This document shows positions 1-7,027 of a DNA stretch of 35,688 nucleotides, piece after piece. Positions within the stretch are counted from its first letter, which is position 1. Every line of letters begins with the position of its first letter. The notes beneath the pieces are model-generated. The model had not been told where the DNA came from. It saw nothing but the letters and a program-made list of their open reading frames with translations, and ran no database searches. This DNA is from Alphaproteobacteria bacterium (GTDB lineage: Bacteria > Pseudomonadota > Alphaproteobacteria > Rs-D84). The position numbers were made by a program, and so were the translations under genes. The stretch spans positions 1 through 35,688 of the forward strand of contig JAFRSF010000021.1 in the NCBI GenBank assembly GCA_017427715.1, read 5' to 3'.

Positions 1-19
1 ACACACACACACACACACA
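1..19. repeat. (AC)9 dinucleotide microsatellite at window edge
   Basis: The first 19 bases are nine AC units plus an A, cut by the window edge, so the true length is unknown. They lie in the open frame of the following secreted-protein gene, where they read Thr-His repeats, just before an Arg-Arg plus hydrophobic signal-peptide core. A dinucleotide repeat inside a coding start region changes frame when its copy number changes. A contig-end artefact is possible. Confidence 0.8.
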
Positions 20-491
20 ACTAAGGCGTTGCCTGGCATTTTTATTATTCACCATTATTCCATATAATTCTTTTGCGGTTGATGCATGTGTACCGAATGA
101 TACTGTTGCGGTTGTTTTGAATACTAATACAACAAACAACTATACATATTCTGGTATTCAGCCAAAATGGATAACTGGAACTGGTATACGTGGGACATCT
201 GCTTGTTTAAGCGGTGATCATGGTATTGCGCCATATTGGGAACATCGTGGCAAAAGAGATTTTATATATCGTGGTAAATTAGTGGAAAATGATGTAGTCG
301 TTGTTGGGGGTGAAAGAAGTGGTGTGTATTGTTGGTGTAAAATAATCTATCCTGTGGTAACGTATTGGTATTTAATTTTACGCAAAAAATCTATTGCGGA
401 TTGTGTCGACATATGCCCAGGTAATTGTGGCTGGGATATAACAAATGAAGAAAGTTATCAAGCAACAGTATTTAATTCAATTCAAAACTAA
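3..491 (+). CDS. Small secreted Cys-rich protein, 5' end outside window
   Basis: The frame is open from the left edge to a TAA at 489-491. The visible N-terminus is Thr-His repeats from the AC tract, then LRRCLAFLLF and a short hydrophobic stretch ending NSFA|VD, which reads as a Sec signal peptide. A start codon further left is implied; the first non-ATG start inside the window (TTG 117) would remove the signal peptide. The mature part is about 135 residues. It contains GIRGTSACL and then GVYCWCK, followed after 12 residues by CVDICPGNC. The same G-x-x-C-W-x-K ... C-x3-C pattern occurs in the proteins ending at 27862 and 29195, so this is probably a member of the same secreted family. It converges on acpS with a shared bidirectional terminator. 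Function unknown. Confidence 0.75.
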   Translation, partial: THTHTQLRRCLAFLLFTIIPYNSFAVDACVPNDTVAVVLNTNTTNNYTYSGIQPKWITGTGIRGTSACLSGDHGIAPYWEHRGKRDFIYRGKLVENDVVVVGGERSGVYCWCKIIYPVVTYWYLILRKKSIADCVDICPGNCGWDITNEESYQATVFNSIQN

Positions 492-494
492 AAC

Positions 495-518
495 ACACCG
501 CCAATTTGGCGGTGTTTT
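495..518. terminator. Bidirectional terminator between secreted gene and acpS
   Basis: ACACCGCC (495-502) pairs with GGCGGTGT (508-515) around an AATTT loop. A-rich sequence precedes it and T-rich sequence follows, so it can end transcription from both sides of the convergent pair. Confidence 0.8.
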
Positions 519-533
519 GTTCTTTGTTTCTTT

Positions 534-908
534 TTATTTTTCTATAATCACGATTGCGGCGGAAAAATTATCTTGGTCGGTCAAAGACAACATTACGTTT
601 GCATTTGCCCCTGCCAATTCTTTCAATGCAGTTTTTGCACCGCCCACAATCAACAATTCCGGACGACCATTTTCATCATGAACAACAGATATATCAGAAA
701 AAGAAATATCATCACTAAATCCTGTGCCCAAAGCTTTCAACGCAGCTTCACGGGCAGCCCAGAAATTAGCAAGATGTTTTTCTGCACGTGCGTTATCTTC
801 ATCTGCATATTCTAATTCTTTTTTTGTAAAAATACGTTGTTTTTTGAAAGCCGACCAATCAAGAAATCTGTCGCTTTCAACCAAATCAATTCCAATTCCG
901 ACTATCAT
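534..908 (-). CDS. acpS: Holo-[acyl-carrier-protein] synthase AcpS
   Basis: AcpS transfers 4'-phosphopantetheine from CoA to the conserved Ser of apo-ACP, activating it for fatty acid synthesis in the cytoplasm. The 124-residue length matches the family. Both signature motifs are present: the N-terminal GIGIDLVE with metal-binding Asp8, and FWAAREAALKALG around residues 49-61 with metal-binding Glu54 and Lys58. The ATG at 908 has a strong AAGGAAGG ribosome-binding site upstream. It is probably monocistronic: the adk1 terminator lies upstream and a bidirectional terminator downstream. Usual partners such as lepB, rnc or pdxJ are not adjacent, which fits a reshuffled reduced genome. Nothing unusual in the protein itself. 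Confidence 0.96.
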   Translation of the reverse strand: MIVGIGIDLVESDRFLDWSAFKKQRIFTKKELEYADEDNARAEKHLANFWAAREAALKALGTGFSDDISFSDISVVHDENGRPELLIVGGAKTALKELAGANANVMLSLTDQDNFSAAIVIIEK

Positions 909-947
909 TGTGACATCCTTCCTTTGTATGTTGGTTTTGATAGTGAA

Positions 948-977
948 ATACTAATAACTTTTTACCGATTCGTGCAA
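948..977 (-). promoter_or_regulatory. Possible acpS promoter
   Basis: On the minus strand TTGCAC (972-977) is followed after 18 bases by TAGTAT (948-953), about 40 bases before the acpS start codon. Both boxes are imperfect. Confidence 0.35.
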
Positions 978-1015
978 GTAAAAAATGGTGTGTTTATATT
1001 TATTGTTAATTTGTT

Positions 1016-1041
1016 AAAAAAGCCAACAAATTGTTGGCTTT
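1016..1041 (-). terminator. Terminator of first adenylate kinase gene
   Basis: AAAGCCAACAA and TTGTTGGCTTT form an almost perfect palindrome (1019-1041). On the minus strand it is followed by a run of T, about 35 bases past the adk1 stop codon. Confidence 0.8.
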
Positions 1042-1073
1042 GATATTTATTTTACAATAACGATTATACAAAT

Positions 1074-1700
1074 TTATAATTTTGCTACATTTACCTGTAC
1101 TTTGTTTATATCTATGTCATCTATACCAAGCGCTTTGCATACATTAGTGAAATTTGTTGCAAAATCTTTTGAACTGACATCAACAGTGTAAAAATGTATT
1201 CCTTTGACGTTTTCCAAGAATTCAATTGCAGGTATTGTTTCTCGTTTGAAACATTCTAAGCGTTTTTTGACAACAGCAACATCTGTGTCATCTGCACGAC
1301 CACCACCCTCTTTTACACGATTGGCAATTCGTTCAAGCATGACATTTTCCGGCAGGCTTAGATGTAGAACATGTAAATCATAAGGCGATTCATCATATAC
1401 GTATTGTTGAACAAGCCATTGTGCTTGTTCTACATTGCGTGGAAATCCATCGAGTATCATATCAGATTTACCATTTGAATCTATCGCGGCACTGATGATT
1501 TTAAATAACTCTGAACTTGGGACTAATTCGCCACGTGCCATAATTTGTTTCATGGGGGATTCTGCTGGTAAATCGCGTAAAATAGCACCGACTTCTATAT
1601 ATTTAAAACCCTTTTGTGCCACCAAATTCTTGGCATGTGTGCCCTTGCCTGCACCTTGACCACCCATTAGAACGATAATTTTACTTTTTAAATTTTCCAT
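1074..1700 (-). CDS. adk: Adenylate kinase family protein, tandem copy 1
   Basis: Nucleoside monophosphate kinase of the adenylate kinase family (ATP + AMP = 2 ADP expected), 208 residues. The P-loop GGQGAGKGT is at residues 13-21, DGFPRN at 84-89 and GRADD (LID Arg-Asp-Asp) at 134-138. The LID is short and lacks the four zinc-binding Cys of long bacterial enzymes. The usual P-loop GGPG is GGQG here, and the AMP-site TG-x-x-LR motif is EVGAILRD, so the usual Thr is missing. ATG 1700 follows a GAAAGGATG ribosome-binding site. The next gene upstream is a diverged paralog with an almost identical promoter-terminator arrangement. Specificity (AMP, or UMP/CMP) cannot be settled by eye. Confidence 0.9.
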   Translation of the reverse strand: MENLKSKIIVLMGGQGAGKGTHAKNLVAQKGFKYIEVGAILRDLPAESPMKQIMARGELVPSSELFKIISAAIDSNGKSDMILDGFPRNVEQAQWLVQQYVYDESPYDLHVLHLSLPENVMLERIANRVKEGGGRADDTDVAVVKKRLECFKRETIPAIEFLENVKGIHFYTVDVSSKDFATNFTNVCKALGIDDIDINKVQVNVAKL

Positions 1701-1732
1701 TTTTTCATCCTTTCAATAATTTTGCTGACGCA

Positions 1733-1760
1733 ATTTTAACATAAATATCAAAAAGTCCAA
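1733..1760 (-). promoter_or_regulatory. Promoter of adk copy 1, embedded in terminator
   Basis: On the minus strand TTGGAC (1755-1760), then 16 bases, then TAAAAT (1733-1738), with a TG one base before the -10 (extended -10). The -35 box is part of the 3' arm of the terminator of the upstream gene. Confidence 0.55.
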
Positions 1761-1778
1761 CAAAAAAGTTGGACTTTT
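1751..1778 (-). terminator. Terminator of adk copy 2
   Basis: AAAAGTCCAAC (1751-1761) pairs with GTTGGACTTTT (1768-1778) around an A6 loop. T-rich sequence follows on the minus strand, just after the stop of the gene ending at 1800. The stem is the same as that at 2481-2509. Confidence 0.85.
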
Positions 1779-1799
1779 TTTTGATAATTATTCTAATTT

Positions 1800-2432
1800 T
1801 CATAGTTCATTAGCGATTTGTTCACTTTGTTTTAGTAATTCTAATGCTTCACATACTTTTTTATAATTTTTAGCAAAGTCGTAATCATTAACATCTACTT
1901 CTGAAAATGTGATTGTATGGTTCGTATTAGCAATATTTTCCAACATTTTTATTGCGGGAAGTGTTTGTTGATAGAAAATACCAATACGTTTTTCAACAGC
2001 TTTTGGATCTAAATCGTCTGCACGTGCTTTGCCACCGTTAGTTGTATTCTCTTTGATGCGATTTTGAATACGGTCCAACATAACTTGCTTATTAACATAT
2101 AAATAAACAATTTGGATTTCATATATACCAGAATATTTTTCTACTAACCATTTTGCCTGATCTTTAGTGCGTGGAAAACCGTCAAGAATAACATCTTGAT
2201 TATCAAAGCCTTCAATAGTTTTTTTAACGATGTTAAACACATATTCATGATTCGCTAATTGGCCATTATTAATTTCTTTGTTCACAGAAGAGTTTTGTTG
2301 TGATTTACGAAGAAGCTCTCCTGTTTGTACATATTGAAAGTTATAGTCTTGGATTAAACGTGTTGAGTGGGTTCCTTTGCCTGAGCCTTGTCCACCCATA
2401 AAAACAACCATTTTAGATTTTGTATTTTTCAT
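1800..2432 (-). CDS. adk: Adenylate kinase family protein, tandem copy 2
   Basis: Second adenylate-kinase-type enzyme, 210 residues. The P-loop GGQGSGKGT is at 13-21, TGELLRK at 37-43 (complete AMP-site motif, unlike copy 1), DGFPRTK at 84-90 and ARADD at 136-140. The LID is short and Cys-free. It clearly aligns with the gene at 1074-1700 over its whole length but is strongly diverged, so the duplication is old. It keeps the TG-x-x-LR motif better than copy 1, so it is the better candidate for the housekeeping adenylate kinase. ATG 2432 has an AAAGGATG ribosome-binding site. Its promoter overlaps the terminator of rpsA and its own terminator overlaps the promoter of copy 1. Confidence 0.92.
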   Translation of the reverse strand: MKNTKSKMVVFMGGQGSGKGTHSTRLIQDYNFQYVQTGELLRKSQQNSSVNKEINNGQLANHEYVFNIVKKTIEGFDNQDVILDGFPRTKDQAKWLVEKYSGIYEIQIVYLYVNKQVMLDRIQNRIKENTTNGGKARADDLDPKAVEKRIGIFYQQTLPAIKMLENIANTNHTITFSEVDVNDYDFAKNYKKVCEALELLKQSEQIANEL

Positions 2433-2463
2433 TTTTCATCCTTTTGTTGTAATCTTGCGACAG

Positions 2464-2491
2464 ATTTTAGCATAAATATAAAAAAGTCCAA
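2464..2491 (-). promoter_or_regulatory. Promoter of adk copy 2, embedded in terminator
   Basis: On the minus strand TTGGAC (2486-2491), a 16-base spacer and TAAAAT (2464-2469) with TG one base upstream. The layout is identical to the promoter at 1733-1760, with the -35 again lying in the terminator stem of the preceding gene. Confidence 0.55.
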
Positions 2492-2509
2492 CAAAAAGTT
2501 GGACTTTTT
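2481..2509 (-). terminator. rpsA terminator
   Basis: AAAAAGTCCAAC (2481-2492) pairs with GTTGGACTTTTT (2498-2509) around an A5 loop, followed by T-rich sequence on the minus strand, 23 bases after the rpsA stop. Confidence 0.85.
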
Positions 2510-2531
2510 TGGTAATTCTTTAACCCAAGAA

Positions 2532-4220
2532 TTATTTTTTGCTGTTTTCAATCGCTGCACCCAAGATGTCACCTAAAACAGAGCCAGAATCAGCTTCGTT
2601 AGCAAATTCTTTGACTGCTTGTTTTTCCAGTGTCACTTGTAATGCACGGATAGACAATTTCACATTGTTACCATCAACAGAAACAACAGATGCTTCTACT
2701 GAATCACCAACATTGTATTTAGATGTGTCTTGTTCAGCTTTTTCACGAGACAAATCGGTACGACGGATTGTTCCACGAACATCGCCAGGCAAAGCCAAAA
2801 TCAATTCATCAGGTGTAATTTCAGAAACTGTTCCGCAAACAACAGCACCCTTTTTGATAGAAGTGTTATTGTTTTCAGCACTTTCTGTCAATTGTTTGAT
2901 ACCCAATGTGATACGTTCTTTTTCTGGATTGATGTCCAAGATTTTTGCTGTGACTTCTTGACCACGAACAAATTTCTTTAATTCTTCTTCGTCCAGTTTA
3001 TTCCAAGACAAATCAGAAATGTGAATCATACCGTCCAAATCTGGTGTCAAAGCGACAAACAAACCGAATTCAGTTGTGTTTTTAATTGGGCCTGTGATAA
3101 CATCGCCAACCTTGTGAGATTCTGCGAATTCTTTCCAAGGATTTGGTTGTAATTGTTTATAGCCCAAAGAAATACGGCGTTTTTCTTGGTCTATGCCCAA
3201 AACGATAACATTGATTTCTTGACCGTTTTGCAAAACTTTGCTTGGGTGAATATTTTTGTTTGTCCAAGATAATTCAGACATATGAACCAAACCTTCGATA
3301 TTATTACCCAAATCAATGAATGCACCATAATCTGTCAAAGAAGACACTTTGCCTGTGACGGTGTCACCAACATTAAATGCTTTGGATGCCTTTTCCCAAG
3401 GATCTTCTTCCAATTGTTTTGCACCCAAAGAAATACGATGAGATTCTGGATCAAATTGAATAACTTTGACTTTGATTTTTTCACCAACATGAACCAATTC
3501 ACGTGGATGATTAATGCGTTTCCAAGACAAATCTGTTACATGCAACAAACCATCTACACCGCCCAAATCAACAAACACACCATAATCTGTGATGTTTTTC
3601 ACGGTACCTTCGATAACTGCACCCAAAGAAATGTTTTTCATTGCCTCTTTTTGTGCGGCTGCGATAGTGTCTGCTTGGATTGCACGACGAGATACAATTG
3701 CGTTTGTACGCAAAGCATCCATTTTCAAAATACGGAATTTGTCTTTTAAACCAATCAAAGATTTTGCATCACGCACAGGTTTATGATCAACCTGAGATGA
3801 TGGCATAAATGCAAATACACCGTTGATGTCCACAGTATAACCACCACGAACAACATCGATAATTGTTCCTTCTGGGTCAATACCGTCTGCAACAGTTTTT
3901 TCCAAATCTTTCCATGCTTTTTCAGCGCGTGCTTTGGTATAAGACAATACTGCTGTACCTTCACGGGATTCATAACGTTCAACAAAAACGTCAATAATAT
4001 CGCCCACAGATGGGACAGATGCACCGAATTCTTTTAACGGAATACGGCCTTCGGATTTCAAGCCAACATCAACCATGGCAAAATCGCCACGAATATCTTT
4101 GACTGTACCTTTGGTAGCATAACCCTGCAAAGTTTCTTGTGTTCCATAGTTTTTATCAAACAATTGGACGAAATCTTCGCCTGCTACTGGGTTAAATAAA
4201 TCTTTGGATAAATCTTTCAT
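2532..4220 (-). CDS. rpsA: 30S ribosomal protein S1
   Basis: Ribosomal protein bS1, which binds mRNA on the 30S subunit and helps translation start on weak or structured leaders. The 562 residues contain a series of six S1 RNA-binding domains. The four central ones are clear by repeats such as GVFVDLGGVDGLLHVTDLSW, GAFIDLGNNIEGLVHMSELS and GLFVALTPDLDGMIHISDLS, each followed by a KRISLGxKQL-type strand. I chose ATG 4220 (start MKDLSKD); an in-frame TTG at 4235 would add five residues but has no ribosome-binding site. ATG 4220 also lacks a clear Shine-Dalgarno, as is known for autoregulated rpsA leaders. A promoter and a structured leader lie upstream. The usual neighbours cmk and ihfB are absent here. 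Confidence 0.97.
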   Translation of the reverse strand: MKDLSKDLFNPVAGEDFVQLFDKNYGTQETLQGYATKGTVKDIRGDFAMVDVGLKSEGRIPLKEFGASVPSVGDIIDVFVERYESREGTAVLSYTKARAEKAWKDLEKTVADGIDPEGTIIDVVRGGYTVDINGVFAFMPSSQVDHKPVRDAKSLIGLKDKFRILKMDALRTNAIVSRRAIQADTIAAAQKEAMKNISLGAVIEGTVKNITDYGVFVDLGGVDGLLHVTDLSWKRINHPRELVHVGEKIKVKVIQFDPESHRISLGAKQLEEDPWEKASKAFNVGDTVTGKVSSLTDYGAFIDLGNNIEGLVHMSELSWTNKNIHPSKVLQNGQEINVIVLGIDQEKRRISLGYKQLQPNPWKEFAESHKVGDVITGPIKNTTEFGLFVALTPDLDGMIHISDLSWNKLDEEELKKFVRGQEVTAKILDINPEKERITLGIKQLTESAENNNTSIKKGAVVCGTVSEITPDELILALPGDVRGTIRRTDLSREKAEQDTSKYNVGDSVEASVVSVDGNNVKLSIRALQVTLEKQAVKEFANEADSGSVLGDILGAAIENSKK

Positions 4221-4286
4221 AATAGTTTTAAACAAAGTTTGCCATCGTCATATATTTTTAACTGGACGAGGTCTTGTGGGGTTCAT

Positions 4287-4318
4287 CGGATTGAAATCAT
4301 GCCCACCCATGAAATCCG
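4287..4318 (-). promoter_or_regulatory. Structured rpsA leader hairpin
   Basis: CGGATT (4287-4292) pairs with AATCCG (4313-4318) and TCATG (4297-4301) with CATGA (4308-4312). There is a 4-base bulge and, on the transcript strand, a GGTGGG loop. The hairpin lies at the 5' end of the predicted roughly 95-base rpsA leader. A role in S1 autoregulation is inferred. Confidence 0.45.
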
Positions 4319-4322
4319 AGTT

Positions 4323-4351
4323 ATTATATATGTAAAAAATACGGAAATCAA
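4323..4351 (-). promoter_or_regulatory. rpsA promoter
   Basis: On the minus strand TTGATT (4346-4351), a 17-base spacer and a perfect TATAAT (4323-4328). Transcription would begin near 4316. Confidence 0.7.
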
Positions 4352-4368
4352 GCAAAAACAAACAAAAA

Positions 4369-4387
4369 TCCGCCCGAATTGGGCGGA
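4369..4387 (-). terminator. thyA terminator
   Basis: TCCGCCC (4369-4375) pairs with GGGCGGA (4381-4387). On the minus strand TTTTTGTTTGTTTTT follows. It sits directly after the thyA stop codon. Confidence 0.85.
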
Positions 4388-4391
4388 ATAA

Positions 4392-5348
4392 TTATCTTGC
4401 AATATCACCAGTCAATTTTTCATGATGCATATAATTTTTTAAATTGAAACCGTCTTTGGCATGCCATTCAAATATACCCTTCCAGTTTTCATCTGGTATT
4501 TCTACCTGTGGCAGTGAATATGGTTTACGTGAAAGTTGCTCTTTGACCTGTGGAATATGGTTTTCATAAATATGAACATCGTGTAGTTCGCCTTTTAATA
4601 TTCCTGGTTCTAGACCTGTTTCTTTGGCATATAACATCAACAACAAGGCATAAGAAGCGATGTTATATGGAACCCCTAAAAACATATCACAAGATCTTTG
4701 TGTCCAAATCAGGTTTAATTTACCGTTATGAACCAATAATTGATGCATTACATGACAAGGTGGCAAAGCCATTTGTTTTTCATCAACTGGATTCCAAGCA
4801 TTTATAATAATACGGCGATTCGTTGGGTCTTTTTTGATTGTTTCTATGGCATTAGCCATTTGGTCGATACCTGGTTTGTCAAATTCATAGTTTCTTGGTG
4901 GATTTTCAGGATTCCATTTATATTTACCACCAAAATGACGCCACTGCCAACCATAAATTGGTCCTAAATCGCGACCTGATGATGCGATTATATTTCTAAG
5001 TTGTTCTTTGAAACCGTCTGGAATATCAAATCTATCATCATGTAATATTTTGTGATATGTTTCGTTAAATACAGGTTGCCATACCATCGGATTTGACCAT
5101 TCGTCCCAAATATGACATTTTCTGTCTTGCAGCCATTTTTTATCGGTGTACCCATTGATAAAGAACTCTAATTCAGTAGCAATATTTTTCAATCCCATTT
5201 GTTTTGTTGTAACCAAGGGAAATCCGTCAGACATGTTATGTTCAAAAGTCGCCCCGCTTGGCATACGAATCGTGTCGATACCGGTACGGTTTTCCGATTT
5301 TGTTCCTTGGTTCAGGCAATTGTTTAATATATCAAGATATGCTTTCAT
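4392..5348 (-). CDS. thyA: Thymidylate synthase ThyA
   Basis: Methylates dUMP to dTMP with 5,10-methylenetetrahydrofolate, giving dihydrofolate, in the cytoplasm. It has 318 residues from ATG 5348, which is preceded by an AAAGGAG ribosome-binding site. A longer in-frame reading to 5417 would run through the promoter and is rejected. Family signatures are present: the catalytic-Cys block LPPCHVMHQ, the dUMP-binding block TQRSCDMFLGVPYNIASY, GWQWRHFG, and an N-terminal RTGIDT loop. The length is a little above the E. coli enzyme (264) because of extra residues in the middle (around WNPVFNE and KYKWNPENPP), as in several alphaproteobacterial and Gram-positive forms. No folA lies next to it. Monocistronic, with its own promoter and terminator. 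Confidence 0.97.
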   Translation of the reverse strand: MKAYLDILNNCLNQGTKSENRTGIDTIRMPSGATFEHNMSDGFPLVTTKQMGLKNIATELEFFINGYTDKKWLQDRKCHIWDEWSNPMVWQPVFNETYHKILHDDRFDIPDGFKEQLRNIIASSGRDLGPIYGWQWRHFGGKYKWNPENPPRNYEFDKPGIDQMANAIETIKKDPTNRRIIINAWNPVDEKQMALPPCHVMHQLLVHNGKLNLIWTQRSCDMFLGVPYNIASYALLLMLYAKETGLEPGILKGELHDVHIYENHIPQVKEQLSRKPYSLPQVEIPDENWKGIFEWHAKDGFNLKNYMHHEKLTGDIAR

Positions 5349-5373
5349 TATTTTGCTCCTTTTACTTGGTAAA

Positions 5374-5402
5374 AGTATAGAAAACAAGTCCGTATTTTGC
5401 AA
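5374..5402 (-). promoter_or_regulatory. thyA promoter
   Basis: On the minus strand TTGCAA (5397-5402), 17 bases, then TATACT (5374-5379), about 25 bases before the start codon. Confidence 0.65.
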
Positions 5403-5407
5403 CATAA

Positions 5408-5429
5408 AAACCGCCAAAAATGGCGGTTT
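5408..5429 (-). terminator. tig terminator
   Basis: AAACCGCCA (5408-5416) pairs with TGGCGGTTT (5421-5429), followed by T-rich sequence on the minus strand, 25 bases after the tig stop. Confidence 0.8.
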
Positions 5430-5453
5430 CTTTTCCTGTTATTAACGTTTTAA

Positions 5454-6764
5454 TTATCTGACAGATGCCTGTTTGAATAATTCATCTGCTGGAACAGATT
5501 TTTCTTTCTGTTTTACATGTGTCAGCATTGCATCCAAAGATTTTCTTTCAAACAACATACCGCGCAACATAATGACTGCGTTTTGGTTTTTGTTATAGAA
5601 TTCAAAAATCTGTTTTGGGTCAGGATAACGAGATGCTTCTGCCCAGATGGCTTGTTGCATGTCATCGCGAGTCACTTCCACTTTATTTTGACTGCCCCAC
5701 TCTGCCAAAATCAAGCCCAATTTAACACGGCGTTCTGCATCTTTGCGTTCTTTCTTTTCGTCCCATTTATGGTCTTTGCAATCTTTGTCGTCACAATGTT
5801 CATGATGTGCATCATGTTCCTGCTTTGCCATATTGTATTCTTGTTCAACCAAAGTTTCAGGCAAATCCATTTTAACTTTGTCTGCCAAAATATCCAACAA
5901 TTCGTTACGCATATCACGTTGAGCGGCTTCGTTGTATTGACCAGAAATGATTTCACGAATATGTTCTTTTAATTTTTCAACAGATTCTTGACCAACCTGC
6001 TTTGCTAAATCATCATTTAATTCAGGCAAAATATGTTTACGAACTTCGTGAACCACTACTTCGAACTTAGCATCCTTGCCAGCCAGCGTTGAAGCATGAT
6101 AATCTTTTGGGAACTTTACATTCACATCAAATGCATCACCTGCTTTGTGACCAATAACTTGGTCTTCAAAGCCCGGAATAAAAGCACCAGAACCCAAGAT
6201 TAAATGATGTTTCTTGGCTTCACCGCCTTCAAATGCAACACCATCAACAAAGCCCTTGAAATCAATCACCGCAACATCGCCATCTTTGGCTTTATACTTT
6301 TCGTCTTGTTTTTCGGCTGTGCTGCGCGCTTTGCGAATATTTTCCAAAGCAGTTGTGACTTCTTTTTCGTCCAATTTAGCAACTTTTTTTGTCACAGTAA
6401 TTTTTTCCAAATCAATACCCGGCAAAGTTGGCAAAACATCAAATTCCATAGAATATTCAACATCTTTACCCATTTCCCAACCGGACAAGTCAACCTTTGG
6501 GGTGCCGGCTAAACGGATTTTTTTGTCGGCGACATAATTTTCTAAATCTTTGTTCATGGCTTTATCAATCGCTTCTCCATATGCGGAAACATTGTATTTC
6601 TGACGCAAAACAGATAATGGAATATGTCCAGGACGGAATCCTGCCATTTTTGCAGTTTTGCCGAATTCAGTTAAAACTTCATCAGCAATTGCCTGTAAAT
6701 CTGATGCAGCAATTTTGCCAGTTACAGAATAATGTAAATCTTTGATTTTGTCTTTTGTAATCAT
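5454..6764 (-). CDS. tig: Trigger factor
   Basis: Ribosome-associated chaperone and peptidyl-prolyl isomerase that meets nascent chains at the exit tunnel. It has 436 residues from ATG 6764, which has an AAAGGATA ribosome-binding site; an apparent 26-residue extension upstream covers the promoter and is rejected. The N-terminal ribosome-binding domain carries the signature AGFRPGHIP near residue 42. The FKBP-type domain at about 150-240 includes DGVAFEGGEA and the HLILGSGAFIPGFEDQVIG strand. A helical C-terminal chaperone domain follows. Odd point: the C-terminal domain has a His/Asp/Cys-rich insert (HDAHHEHCDDKDCKDH, roughly residues 308-330) that could bind metal. clpP, clpX and lon, common neighbours of tig, are not present. 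Confidence 0.96.
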   Translation of the reverse strand: MITKDKIKDLHYSVTGKIAASDLQAIADEVLTEFGKTAKMAGFRPGHIPLSVLRQKYNVSAYGEAIDKAMNKDLENYVADKKIRLAGTPKVDLSGWEMGKDVEYSMEFDVLPTLPGIDLEKITVTKKVAKLDEKEVTTALENIRKARSTAEKQDEKYKAKDGDVAVIDFKGFVDGVAFEGGEAKKHHLILGSGAFIPGFEDQVIGHKAGDAFDVNVKFPKDYHASTLAGKDAKFEVVVHEVRKHILPELNDDLAKQVGQESVEKLKEHIREIISGQYNEAAQRDMRNELLDILADKVKMDLPETLVEQEYNMAKQEHDAHHEHCDDKDCKDHKWDEKKERKDAERRVKLGLILAEWGSQNKVEVTRDDMQQAIWAEASRYPDPKQIFEFYNKNQNAVIMLRGMLFERKSLDAMLTHVKQKEKSVPADELFKQASVR

Positions 6765-6795
6765 AATGTATCCTTTGATATGTAAATTGCACTGG

Positions 6796-6824
6796 ATTAT
6801 ACAAACATTTTTTTCTAAACGCAA
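6796..6824 (-). promoter_or_regulatory. tig promoter
   Basis: On the minus strand TTGCGT (6819-6824), 17 bases, and a perfect TATAAT (6796-6801), giving a leader of about 25 bases. Confidence 0.7.
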
Positions 6825-6980
6825 CATAAACTTGAAAATCATGTTTAGACAGTGTTCACATTTTTTAAATGTAGATTGGTGTAGTCATCACAGTTTTAGA
6901 AGATCTGATGTTGCAAATATGACCGTTGTTGAGATATGTTGATGTATATTTAATTCAATACAAAATTGCATTATATAAAC

Positions 6981-7005
6981 AAAAACCGCCGAAATGGCGG
7001 TTTTT
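6981..7005 (-). terminator. rplM-rpsI terminator
   Basis: AAAAACCGCC (6981-6990) pairs with GGCGGTTTTT (6996-7005), with T-rich minus-strand sequence following. It is located 22 bases after the rpsI stop. The bases between it and the tig promoter (about 6830-6980) hold nothing I can name. Confidence 0.85.
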
Positions 7006-7027
7006 GTTTTTGTAAATCGGCAATTGA

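Noticed and set aside
5349..5417. 23-residue N-terminal extension of ThyA
   Set aside because: It overlaps the -10/-35 boxes and ribosome-binding site of thyA, and the family N-terminus begins at ATG 5348.
6765..6842. 26-residue N-terminal extension of trigger factor
   Set aside because: It covers a clear promoter (TTGCGT-17-TATAAT), and ATG 6764 has its own ribosome-binding site and the family N-terminus.
6830..6980. Intergenic stretch between tig promoter and rpsI terminator as a hidden gene or RNA
   Set aside because: No ribosome-binding site plus open frame and no strong stem visible; a short plus-strand frame there extends antisense into tig and lacks support.
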